The notes below the pieces were generated by a model. That model did no database searches and was not told the origin of the DNA. It saw only the letters and a list, made by a program, of their open reading frames with translations. A DNA stretch of 10,954 bases from Boseongicola sp. (GTDB lineage Bacteria; Pseudomonadota; Alphaproteobacteria; Rhodobacterales; Rhodobacteraceae). The position numbers were made by a program, and so were the translations under genes. Location of the stretch: the NCBI GenBank assembly GCA_013042895.1, contig JABDPD010000156.1, positions 1 through 10,954 on the forward strand, in the 5' to 3' direction. Within the stretch, counting starts at the first letter, position 1; the number at the start of each line of letters is the position of its first letter. Below are positions 1 to 7,322 of the stretch, in pieces.

Positions 1-573
1 GTTCACTTTATTCCTGGCCACCCGCTTGCGGGCACCGAGCATTCTGGCCCGCGGTCTGGATTTGCCGAACTTTTTGAGAACCGCTTCACCATCCTCGTGC
101 CGGATGCCGACTCTGACGCGGAAGCCGTGCTAAAACTGACCGAGTTTTGGGAGGGACTTGGCGCCAACGTAGAAACGATGGAGGTCGATCACCACGATCT
201 GGTTCTGGCAGTTACAAGCCACACGCCGCATCTCATCGCTTACACGATGGTTGGTGTTGCTGATGACTTGCGGAGGGTTACCGACAGCGAAGTGATTAAG
301 TATTCGGCCGCCGGTTTTCGCGACTTCACACGCATAGCGGCGTCTGATCCGACAATGTGGCGGGACGTGTTTCTCAACAACAAAGAAGCAACCCTCGAAA
401 TTTTGGGGAGATTCACCGAGGAGCTCTTCGCGCTGCAACGTGCCATTCGGAAAGGGGACGGCGAGCACCTTTTTGACTATTTCACCCACACTCGCGCAAT
501 CCGCCGCGGCATCATTGAGGCCGGTCAGGACACGGATGCGCCGGACTTTGGTCGCATTGGGAAGAAATCATGA
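1..573 (+). CDS. tyrC: Prephenate/arogenate dehydrogenase, C-terminal part (5' end outside window)
   Basis: Frame 1 is open from the first base to the TGA at 571-573, giving 190 residues, roughly the last two thirds of a protein usually about 300 aa long. The N-terminal Rossmann NAD(P)-binding domain is mostly cut off by the window edge. Visible landmarks are the family's HFIPGHPLAGTEHSG segment at the start, DHHD, SHTPHLIAYTM in the helical dimerisation domain, and FRDFTRIAASDPTMWRD, all typical of TyrA/TyrC proteins. The enzyme oxidatively decarboxylates prephenate or arogenate in cytosolic tyrosine biosynthesis. No ACT or chorismate mutase domain follows, so it is the monofunctional cyclohexadienyl-type form. 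Which substrate it prefers cannot be read from the sequence. An internal GTG at 97 is not the start, because family homology continues upstream to base 1. The stop overlaps the next gene's ATG (ATGA), suggesting translational coupling. Confidence 0.93.
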   Translation, partial: VHFIPGHPLAGTEHSGPRSGFAELFENRFTILVPDADSDAEAVLKLTEFWEGLGANVETMEVDHHDLVLAVTSHTPHLIAYTMVGVADDLRRVTDSEVIKYSAAGFRDFTRIAASDPTMWRDVFLNNKEATLEILGRFTEELFALQRAIRKGDGEHLFDYFTHTRAIRRGIIEAGQDTDAPDFGRIGKKS

Positions 574-1142
574 GGCGGATTATTGCGGGCTTAGCACTTT
601 TGGCGATGGTCGCCTGTGGCGGCGGAAATGATGGATCGGATTTGCCGGGCCTAAAGGCCGTTAAGCGTGCGCCCGTCGCCGGACCGGGAGGGTGCGGCGT
701 GCGCGACGCATGGGTTGTGACCGAGGTCGCTGGCGTCCGTCTGTCTCGCCCGGCCATCATGACAATGCAAACCGCGCGGGCTCTGGATCGCTGGGTGCGT
801 TCCGGCGCGGTCCCGGCGATTGGACGGCGCGGCGGTGGACTTGTGGAGTTGACGGTTGCGGCACATTACGCTTGCAGAACACGCAACAGCCGGCCCGGTG
901 CGCGGTTGTCAGAGCATTCGCAAGGCCGCGCAATAGACATCTCCAGCTTTGTTTTGGCCAGTGGCGAACGCATCAGCGTTCTGCGCGGATGGCGAGGTGA
1001 CGACTCGCGTGTGTTGCGTCGGATGCACCGCGCCGCGTGTGGGCCGTTCGGCACCGTACTTGGTCCTGATGCCGACCGGCATCATCAGGACCATTTCCAC
1101 TTTGACGTCGCGGATTACCGCAGCGGACCATATTGTCGTTAA
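570..1142 (+). CDS. Extensin-like family lipoprotein with M15/DacB-like zinc-binding fold
   Basis: This is a 190-residue protein. Residues 1-16 form a short basic and hydrophobic leader ending in MVAC, a plausible but imperfect lipobox with Cys16 as lipidation site. A Gly/Asp-rich linker follows, consistent with an envelope lipoprotein. The rest matches the extensin-like C-terminal domain family, distantly related to M15 peptidases. SEHSQGRAIDISSF carries His116 and Asp123, and HHQDHFHFD carries His175 and His177, the arrangement expected for zinc binding. Four further cysteines (42, 102, 157, 189) could form two disulfides in the periplasm. The name comes from a plant-protein resemblance; the bacterial substrate is unknown, and cleavage of a peptidoglycan peptide is only an inference. 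The ATG overlaps the upstream tyrC stop by 4 bases, with GGGAAG just upstream as possible ribosome site. Confidence 0.85.
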   Translation: MRRIIAGLALLAMVACGGGNDGSDLPGLKAVKRAPVAGPGGCGVRDAWVVTEVAGVRLSRPAIMTMQTARALDRWVRSGAVPAIGRRGGGLVELTVAAHYACRTRNSRPGARLSEHSQGRAIDISSFVLASGERISVLRGWRGDDSRVLRRMHRAACGPFGTVLGPDADRHHQDHFHFDVADYRSGPYCR

Positions 1143-1169
1143 GGGCGTGGGGGCTTTGCCCTCGCGCCC
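1143..1169 (+). terminator. GC-rich stem-loop after the extensin-like gene
   Basis: Directly after the TAA stop, GGGCG (1143-1147) can pair with CGCCC (1165-1169), and inner GGGC (1151-1154) with GCCC (1158-1161) around a TTT loop. No T-run follows, so it is not a classical intrinsic terminator. It may stabilise the 3' end or assist termination between two convergent genes (the next, on the minus strand, ends at 1211). Confidence 0.4.
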
Positions 1170-1210
1170 GATGCGCTCTCGCCGCGAACTTCTGGACCCA
1201 AAGAATAGTC

Positions 1211-2212
1211 TTAGCGAATAACAATCTTCGGCGCGTCCCCAAGCGGGATTGGTCCCAGAAAGACACTCCCCGACCGTAACGTCAGGTCGGCGTCGATCGT
1301 ATCCGATGGCCCCTTCAGAGCAGCAATGAACTCGAGTGCGCTTTCAAGTGACCCGGCAGCGCTCTCGCTGATCATCCCGCCGGAGACTGACATCTGTAAC
1401 AGGCGACGCCAATCAACTGCCTTGACCGAAACTTCGCCGGTTGGTGTCCCTTGCGTATCAACCGTCACTTTGCCCGCCGCGCGGAAGGTTACTGTGCCCC
1501 ATTCCGCCGAGAGGTCCTTAAGGTCAATCACGGAAATCTGCGGACGCGCCGTTTCAATCGCGCTGCGGTCCCAAGGTGCCGTAAAATCAATGTCCGCATC
1601 AAACCTCAGTCGTTCGACCGCACTCGGCAACAGTCCTGCCGGGTCGATGACCGCGATGACTTCAGATGGTGGATGAAATCCAGTGAGTTCGGCTCCAAAG
1701 CGATGTGCATCCTGTCGCGCTGGGATCTGCTCACTTGCAAACCGCCCCTGATCCAGTCGCGCTACCCACCCGAGAGTGGAGGCAACGCTCAGCGCATCCA
1801 CAACGATTGTCGCCCGATCAAGCGGTAGCGAAGGGCTAGGCTCCATGAAAATAGACCCGCGTGCCTGATCATGCGTGAAGGTCAGCGTCTGCAAGGGTGT
1901 CGACAAACGATGCTCATTCGGCAGAACCGCGATGACCTGATTCGGCTTATAGGCGAGCGCTAGCATCTGCAAAAATGGAGCGGACCACGCGACCCCGGTC
2001 TCCGGATCAGCAAGTCGGACGTCACTCAACGTCGTGTCAAACCTGTTGGGAAACCCGGAAACGTCAATATCGGCCACGTCAGCAGCCCAACCATCTGCCC
2101 GACGCTCGTCCACCCATGCCGTCAATGCCCGATCAAGCGCGGATGACCCAAAGGTCCACCAGCCCATCCACCCTAATGCCGCAACCAGGATCACAACGAT
2201 CAAACGACCCAT
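1211..2212 (-). CDS. DUF2125 domain-containing membrane-anchored protein
   Basis: A 333-residue protein. Residues 3-21 are a hydrophobic segment rich in Val/Leu/Trp, read as a signal anchor or uncleaved signal peptide. The bulk, including the early DVSGFPNRFDTTLSDVRLAD stretch, resembles the alphaproteobacterial DUF2125 family: beta-rich, periplasmic, of unknown function, with a flavour reminiscent of AsmA-type or other repeat beta proteins. No catalytic motif is visible. The start ATG (2212-2210) is preceded by AGGGGGAAAGGG, a strong ribosome site. The gene is divergent from the gamma-glutamylcyclotransferase gene across 43 bases and convergent with the extensin-like gene. The family match is recognised from sequence style rather than a search; function is not assigned. 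Confidence 0.8.
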   Translation of the reverse strand: MGRLIVVILVAALGWMGWWTFGSSALDRALTAWVDERRADGWAADVADIDVSGFPNRFDTTLSDVRLADPETGVAWSAPFLQMLALAYKPNQVIAVLPNEHRLSTPLQTLTFTHDQARGSIFMEPSPSLPLDRATIVVDALSVASTLGWVARLDQGRFASEQIPARQDAHRFGAELTGFHPPSEVIAVIDPAGLLPSAVERLRFDADIDFTAPWDRSAIETARPQISVIDLKDLSAEWGTVTFRAAGKVTVDTQGTPTGEVSVKAVDWRRLLQMSVSGGMISESAAGSLESALEFIAALKGPSDTIDADLTLRSGSVFLGPIPLGDAPKIVIR

Positions 2213-2255
2213 TTGGCCCTTTCCCCCTACTAAGTTGCCTCGTATTAGAGGCCTT

Positions 2256-2819
2256 ATGAACGAAGGACCAGAGACACTTCCGACGCCCCTTTGGGTCTTC
2301 GGCTATGGATCGCTGATCTGGAACCCGGGCTTCCCGGTGGCCGAGCGGCGTCTTGCCACCATGCATGGCTTTCAGCGCAGTTTTTGCATGTCCTCGATCC
2401 ACCATCGCGGAACCGATACCGACCCGGGCCTCGTCCTTGCGCTCGACCCGGTGGCCGAAGCGTACTGCACTGGTGTCGCTTTCCGCGTTCCCGACGACAG
2501 GGCGGATCACACGGTCGAGTATCTGCGGGAACGCGAACTCATTTCTTCGGCCTATATTGAGCGTGTCTTGCCCGTGACTTTCGAAGGTGGAGAGACGGTT
2601 CGGGCTCTCTCTTACGTGGTCGACACCAATCATGTGCAATATGTCGGCGGAATGGACCTCGAGCGGCAGGCGCAGATTATCGCACATGCCGTTGGCGGAC
2701 GTGGGCCAAATACCGAGTATTTGTGGAATACTGTCAGTCACTTGGAGGAACTTGGCATCGGCGATGCCGAGCTGGAATGGCTGAGTGCACGGGTCCGCGA
2801 CATTGTGAGCGCGAGCTGA
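2256..2819 (+). CDS. Gamma-glutamylcyclotransferase, ChaC type
   Basis: 187 residues from the ATG at 2256. The N-terminal WVFGYGSLIWNPGF contains the family signature YGSLIW (17-22) that binds the gamma-glutamyl group, and EYLRERE near residues 88-94 supplies the expected catalytic glutamate (Glu94 by the YLxxRE pattern). The C-terminal YVGGMDLERQAQIIAHAVGGRGPN segment is also typical of ChaC proteins. ChaC enzymes act in the cytosol and release 5-oxoproline from glutathione, yielding Cys-Gly. I reject a longer start at 2034: it would lie inside the oppositely oriented DUF2125 gene, and those added residues show no family features. AGAGG at 2246-2250 is a plausible ribosome site for 2256. A 75-base gap separates it from the channel gene downstream. 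Confidence 0.92.
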   Translation: MNEGPETLPTPLWVFGYGSLIWNPGFPVAERRLATMHGFQRSFCMSSIHHRGTDTDPGLVLALDPVAEAYCTGVAFRVPDDRADHTVEYLRERELISSAYIERVLPVTFEGGETVRALSYVVDTNHVQYVGGMDLERQAQIIAHAVGGRGPNTEYLWNTVSHLEELGIGDAELEWLSARVRDIVSAS

Positions 2820-2831
2820 TTCGTTTGAGGT

Positions 2832-2860
2832 TGGCAGCACGCTGCGCTTCGCCTATCCTG
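2832..2860 (+). promoter_or_regulatory. Candidate sigma-70 promoter for the motor-like gene pair
   Basis: TTGGCA (2832-2837) and TATCCT (2855-2860) are separated by exactly 17 bases and lie 35 bases upstream of the ATG at 2895. The -35 differs from consensus at one position and the -10 at two. It sits in the only non-coding gap before the two-gene unit. This is a by-eye call with no experimental support. Confidence 0.35.
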
Positions 2861-2894
2861 CCCCAAATATAACAGCGTCAGGACCGGACCCCGA

Positions 2895-4088
2895 ATGGAC
2901 CAACCGGATCGCGAGGTCGAGCTACAATTCACCCAACCCTATCGTCAGATTCTGACGATGCTGATCGTTTTAGGACTGGTCGGCGCCGGTGCTTACTTAG
3001 CCTATCCCCAAGTCGCGCCAGTCTTTCTGGCCAACCCCTATCTGAATGGCTTTATCACATTCGTCTTTGTGATCGGTGTCTTCGCTTGTTTCTGGCAGGT
3101 GTATCAGCTGATCATGTCGGTGATCTGGATCGAAGGCTTCGCCAAAGATCGCCCAGGCCATCAATTCACCGCCGCTCCCCGATTACTCGCGCCGCTTGCC
3201 AACCTTCTGCGCAAACGAGGCGCTCGGATGCAGCTTGGGGTGTCGTCCACAAGGTCGGTGCTCGACTCGGTTGCCACCCGCATCGACGAAGCCCGTGACA
3301 TTACGCGATATATCGTCAATCTGCTGATTTTCCTTGGTCTCTTGGGCACATTCTACGGTCTCGCCACAACTGTGCCAGCCGTAGTCGACACAATCCGTTC
3401 GCTCGCGCCCCAAGAAGGCGACAGTGGCGTCGCCGTGTTTGAACGTCTGATGACCGGCCTCGAAGCACAGCTGGGCGGCATGGGCGTGGCCTTTGCATCT
3501 TCGCTCTTGGGCCTTGCCGGATCGCTTGTGGTCGGCCTCTTGGAGCTTTTCGCTAGCCACGGCCAGAACCGCTTTTATCGCGAGCTTGAGGAGTGGCTCT
3601 CGACCATCACGCGCATCGGCTATTCCGCCGATGAGGGCGGTGGAGACTCTTCGATCGATACCGGAGCCATTGCCCAGCTTTCCGAACATATGGCTGAACG
3701 CCTCGACCAGATGCAGGCGTTCTACGAAGAGGCGGCCTCGCGCCGTGAAGCAGCCGAGGATCGCCTCGGGATGCTCGCTAATGCCGTGTCCCGCCTTGCC
3801 GATCGCATGGGGGAGGGCGATCTGAATACCGGCCCCGATATGTCCGCCATCATCCACAGCCAAGAACGCCTCAGCGAAGCGATTGAAACGCTAGTCACCG
3901 AAGGCACCGGCCAGGTCGACGCCGAAAGCCGGATGCGCCTGCGTTCGATGGACGTGCAAATGCTGCGCATCCTCGAAGAAATGTCCGCGGGTCGTCAGGA
4001 GTCCTTGGGTGAACTCCGCTCGGACCTTGGCCAGCTGACCAAAGCCGTGCGTGATCTTGCCCGCGACCGCTCTGGCGGAACGTTTTAA
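2895..4088 (+). CDS. ExbB/TolQ/MotA-like proton channel subunit
   Basis: 397 residues with four likely membrane helices at about 18-38, 50-77, 138-160 and 195-219. The pair NLLIFLGLLGTFYGLATTVP (142-161) and GGMGVAFASSLLGLAGSLVV (194-213) matches the two conserved pore helices of the MotA/TolQ/ExbB channel family. A cytoplasmic loop of about 60 residues separates helices 2 and 3. After helix 4 comes a roughly 178-residue cytoplasmic tail, predicted helical by its heptad-like Leu/Ala/Glu pattern, much longer than ExbB tails. Such subunits form a pentamer around two B subunits and couple proton flow to motion. The stop is 3 bases from the next ATG, which encodes the natural B partner. Substrate and partner machine are unknown; it is not flagellar MotA, TolQ or classical ExbB by context. 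AGGA at about 2880 is the likely ribosome site. Confidence 0.88.
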   Translation: MDQPDREVELQFTQPYRQILTMLIVLGLVGAGAYLAYPQVAPVFLANPYLNGFITFVFVIGVFACFWQVYQLIMSVIWIEGFAKDRPGHQFTAAPRLLAPLANLLRKRGARMQLGVSSTRSVLDSVATRIDEARDITRYIVNLLIFLGLLGTFYGLATTVPAVVDTIRSLAPQEGDSGVAVFERLMTGLEAQLGGMGVAFASSLLGLAGSLVVGLLELFASHGQNRFYRELEEWLSTITRIGYSADEGGGDSSIDTGAIAQLSEHMAERLDQMQAFYEEAASRREAAEDRLGMLANAVSRLADRMGEGDLNTGPDMSAIIHSQERLSEAIETLVTEGTGQVDAESRMRLRSMDVQMLRILEEMSAGRQESLGELRSDLGQLTKAVRDLARDRSGGTF

Positions 4089-4091
4089 GCC

Positions 4092-6257
4092 ATGGCGCTG
4101 TCCCGTCGATCCACGCAGCGGATGTCCGGGTCGATTTGGCCGGGATTCGTCGATGCGATGACCGCGCTCTTGCTGGTTTTGATGTTCGTTCTCACGATCT
4201 TCATGGTCATGCAGGCCGTCCAGCGAGAGACAATCACCGGACAAGAAACCGAGCTTGACCAACTCGCTGCCGAGGTCACGTCGCTTTCGGTCGCGCTAGG
4301 CCTGTCGCAGCAGCAAACGTCTCGCCTTGAAGACAATCTGTCCACGCTGCAAAGCGAAAGCGATCGTCAAGCCGCATTGATCAACAACCTGACGGGACAA
4401 ATTGACCAACAGGCACAGGCCTTGTCCGAACGAGATGCCGCAATTGCGTCGTTCGAAGCACAGGTCGCCACACTCCTCTCTGAAAGAGACGACGCGCGCG
4501 CTCTTGGTGCCGAACTTGCAGCCAACATAGAAGACCTTGAAGCGGCTCGCGCCGTCCTCATTTCCGAACAAGAGGCAATGCAATTGGCCCTTGCCCAAGC
4601 ACGTACTGAGATTGACGCGCAAAGCGAAGCCGCGCGCCTCGCTGCTGCCCGTCGCGAAGCCTTGGAAGCTCTGACTGCTGATCTTCAGGCCGAAGCCGAA
4701 ACACGCGAAGCCTCGCTTGCAGAGGCTCTCGCAGCGCTTGAAGCCTCCGAGGCCACTGAAGCGGCCTTGGCAGAAGCCGACGCGCGTACCGCTTCCCTGA
4801 CAGCAGAACTTGAAAGCGTCGAAGCCGAACGACTTCGCGAGTTGGCCGCTGCTGAAGCCCTACGCGCGCGCCTCGCCGATGCGGAAGGCGCACTCTCCGA
4901 GGAAGAACAAGCCCGTCTCGCCGAAGCAGCCGCCGCCGAAGCCTTGCGTGAACGGCTTGAAAACGCTGACGCCGAACTGACGGCGATGTCCCTTGCCCTT
5001 GAGGAGCAGCGCCAACAAGCCGAAGACACGCTGACACTTCTCGCTGCCGCAAACGCCGTCGAAAGCGAATTGAACGACCGCCTCACGGAAGCACTTCTTA
5101 CACTGGAAAATCGCGACGCAGCCCTCGCTGCTCGCGAAGCCACGCTTGGTGACGCGCAAACGCGCGCAAATGAACTCGCTGATCTCTTGCAAATCGCGCA
5201 GCTCGAGCGAGACGAAGCGCAAGCCGAACTCGCGAACCTGCGCGCCGAACTTTCTGTTGCTCAAGCGCAACTTGCCGATCTCGGCGCTACGGCTGAGGAA
5301 TCCGACGCCCGCGTTGTGGCCCTTACGACGGAACGCGACGCACTTCTTGCCGAAGTTGCAGAACTGCGCGAAGCCAGCGCCGACACGGCAACCATTCGTG
5401 ACCAGCTTGCCGCCGCACTCGCGGCCAAACTTGCTGCTGAAACCACAATTACTGAGGCGCTCACAGAACAGGAACGTCAGGCGGCACTGCTGTCGACAGC
5501 GCGTCAGCAACTGGCCGAGGAAGAAAGTCTCTCTGCCCAAAGCCAGCGCGAGGTTGAGGCCCTGAACCAACAGGTTGCGGCGCTGCGCTCTGAACTTGGC
5601 TCGCTTCAGGCGCTTCTGGACGCCGCCGCGGAGGCCGACAGCGAAGCACAGGTGCGGATCGAAGCGCTCGGCTCGCAACTGAACACCGCTCTCGCGCGCG
5701 CCGCCCAAGAGGCAAAACGCGCCGCCGATCTGGAGGCCGCTGAAGCCGAACGCCTGCGTCTCGAGGCCGAGCGTCTCCAGAATGAAGTCGCCGACCTTGC
5801 CGATTTCCGATCTGAATTCTTTGGAACGATGAGACAGGTTCTTGCGGACCGCGATGAAGTCCAGATCGTCGGCGACCGCTTTGTCTTCTCGTCCGAGGTT
5901 CTCTTCGAAAGCGCTTCGGCGACCCTCAGCGCCGAAGGTCAGGAACAGATCGCAAGTGTCGCGAACCTCCTCGCAGAGGTCGCCGTCCTAATCCCTGACA
6001 CCATCGACTGGATGATCCGCGTCGATGGTCATACCGACAACGTGCCACTCGGTGGCTCGGGTGAATTTGCTGATAACTGGGAACTTAGTCAGGGTCGCGC
6101 GCTTTCGGTTGTGAAGTATCTCACCGAAGACCTGGGCTTCCCACCGAACCGACTGGCGGCCACTGGTTTCGGCGAGTACCGCCCCGTGAATACAGAAGAT
6201 TCCTCAGAAGCCCGCGCCCAGAACCGACGGATCGAACTCAAGCTGACCGAGCGTTGA
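4092..6257 (+). CDS. MotB-like stator protein with very long coiled coil and C-terminal OmpA domain
   Basis: 721 residues. Residues 16-40 (WPGFVDAMTALLLVLMFVLTIFMVM) form one membrane helix with Asp21 near its cytoplasmic end, the place of the proton-carrying Asp of MotB/ExbD/TolR. Residues about 50-570 are an Ala/Glu/Leu/Arg-rich coiled coil; no proline occurs between residues 18 and 634. Residues about 590-721 are an OmpA-like peptidoglycan-binding domain with DGHTDN (645-650), NWELSQGRA (662-670) and NRRIEL (711-716), the residues that grip the diaminopimelate peptide. With the preceding channel gene this makes a MotAB-like motor unit anchored to the cell wall. Within the coil, segments near 249-268 and 274-295 look like a recent internal duplication (AAAEALRxRL). 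Long minus-strand open frames across the coil are composition shadows. Annotation pipelines usually call relatives 'peptidoglycan-binding protein'. Its last 20 bases overlap the convergent next gene. Confidence 0.9.
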   Translation: MALSRRSTQRMSGSIWPGFVDAMTALLLVLMFVLTIFMVMQAVQRETITGQETELDQLAAEVTSLSVALGLSQQQTSRLEDNLSTLQSESDRQAALINNLTGQIDQQAQALSERDAAIASFEAQVATLLSERDDARALGAELAANIEDLEAARAVLISEQEAMQLALAQARTEIDAQSEAARLAAARREALEALTADLQAEAETREASLAEALAALEASEATEAALAEADARTASLTAELESVEAERLRELAAAEALRARLADAEGALSEEEQARLAEAAAAEALRERLENADAELTAMSLALEEQRQQAEDTLTLLAAANAVESELNDRLTEALLTLENRDAALAAREATLGDAQTRANELADLLQIAQLERDEAQAELANLRAELSVAQAQLADLGATAEESDARVVALTTERDALLAEVAELREASADTATIRDQLAAALAAKLAAETTITEALTEQERQAALLSTARQQLAEEESLSAQSQREVEALNQQVAALRSELGSLQALLDAAAEADSEAQVRIEALGSQLNTALARAAQEAKRAADLEAAEAERLRLEAERLQNEVADLADFRSEFFGTMRQVLADRDEVQIVGDRFVFSSEVLFESASATLSAEGQEQIASVANLLAEVAVLIPDTIDWMIRVDGHTDNVPLGGSGEFADNWELSQGRALSVVKYLTEDLGFPPNRLAATGFGEYRPVNTEDSSEARAQNRRIELKLTER

Positions 6258-7293
6258 GCCGCCTAAGCAGTGCGCTTGCATAAATTCTCCGCCATCCTGC
6301 CTGAGGAGTTGTCAGGAACCAGCTTTTGCGAAGGTCCCAGGCGGCATTCATTTGCGCGTATGTTTCCCCGCGTACGCCGTCGACATGACCACCAAGATTA
6401 GTGAGTGTTAATTCGCTGAACCATAGTTCGTGTCCGTCGCTCAGGAAATCCACTCGCACATGATCGAACCTCTGTCCTAGAGCTTTGGCGATCGCGAGAG
6501 CTTGTGCCGCAACGGGCGGCAAGGGGCGGTTCGCTCTCGATTTGGAGCTTGGGGAAACTTCGTCGCTGACATAGAGGAGGCCGTCCTCATCAGTTCTCCA
6601 GATGTCGGCCTGTTGGGTTAAGTCCCGTTCATATGGCGCAAACACACGCGGAACTATGTCGCCGAAGGTGTAGAATTTGAGCTCGTATTTCGCCTGCTCT
6701 ATGAATTCTTCAAGGTATATCTTGGGCTGCACTTCGAAATAAAATGGTTCGTACCACTGCGTGCCATACTTCTGCGTCGCAAAGTGTCGCGCTCGCGCTA
6801 TGACGTCATCTCTTTTTGGCATTGGCTCTTTGAAGAATACATTCCAACCTGAGCCGTTGTTCCCTTTTAGGACCAGACCCGGTTGCCATAGATCCTCTGG
6901 AATGTCGCCTGCGTCGTTCCCGACCCAAACGACCTCCGGTAGGACAAGATCAAACCCATTCTCCTTGAGCCAATCTCGCACCGCAAGTTTGTCGCAAACT
7001 ATTGGAAACAAGGGGTTCTTATCGAATACTTTGCGCCAGAAGAATTTGTCATTGAGTGATTTTGGCAAGGCAGGATTGGGCAGGAACTTTTGATCAGATA
7101 AACACAGATAGCGTGCTGTAACTTTTGGAAGCCGGAACAGGACGCAAAGACGCACAATCAAGAGAACAGAATGATCAAATAAAGCAACAATAGCGTTGCC
7201 CAGCGGCGCGTTACTCAAATGCCATTCCTTACAGAATTGCGACGCAGTATGACTCGGTCTTTCACCTGTGATCAACCCGAGGCGTAATTCCAA
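6238..7293 (-). CDS. ATP-grasp fold amidoligase family protein (TupA-like)
   Basis: 351 residues from a TTG start. Residues 79-110 (SLNDKFFWRKVFDKNPLFPI then CDKLAVRDWL) match the opening of TupA-like ATP-grasp proteins. VLKGNNGSGWN (141-151, Lys143 and the glycine/serine loop) is the ATP-binding segment, YLEEFI (193-198) the adenine-side strand, and RVDFL with WFSELTLTNLGG (280-302; Asp282, Glu294, Asn299) the Mg-binding end. The family joins amino acids or peptides to polymers, as in teichuronopeptide synthesis, and is often found in surface-polysaccharide loci; the substrate here is unknown. The start is uncertain: no ATG exists before the conserved region, and a second TTG at 7218 has a better ribosome site (AAGGAA) upstream. 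GC is visibly lower than in all neighbours, suggesting transfer. It has no functional partners beside it, and its 3' end overlaps the motor gene by 20 bases in antisense. Confidence 0.82.
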   Translation of the reverse strand: MELRLGLITGERPSHTASQFCKEWHLSNAPLGNAIVALFDHSVLLIVRLCVLFRLPKVTARYLCLSDQKFLPNPALPKSLNDKFFWRKVFDKNPLFPIVCDKLAVRDWLKENGFDLVLPEVVWVGNDAGDIPEDLWQPGLVLKGNNGSGWNVFFKEPMPKRDDVIARARHFATQKYGTQWYEPFYFEVQPKIYLEEFIEQAKYELKFYTFGDIVPRVFAPYERDLTQQADIWRTDEDGLLYVSDEVSPSSKSRANRPLPPVAAQALAIAKALGQRFDHVRVDFLSDGHELWFSELTLTNLGGHVDGVRGETYAQMNAAWDLRKSWFLTTPQAGWRRIYASALLRRLNARSA

Positions 7294-7322
7294 ATTGTGA
7301 ATCGCGATGCTTGTCTGGCAAG

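Noticed and set aside
2034..2255. 74-residue N-terminal extension of the gamma-glutamylcyclotransferase
   Set aside because: It would overlap the divergent DUF2125 gene, lacks a ribosome site and family similarity, and the ATG at 2256 gives the normal ChaC beginning.
4860..5708. Minus-strand open frames (282, 164 and 152 residues) opposite the coiled-coil region
   Set aside because: Repetitive Ala/Glu codons leave opposite frames free of stops; the products are low-complexity Arg/Ser/Ala or Phe/Cys/Arg-rich and overlap each other.
2895..6257. Zorya anti-phage system
   Set aside because: The A/B motor pair resembles ZorA/ZorB in plan, but no ZorC, ZorD or ZorE-like gene is adjacent, the long coil is on the B subunit, and the neighbours are housekeeping genes.
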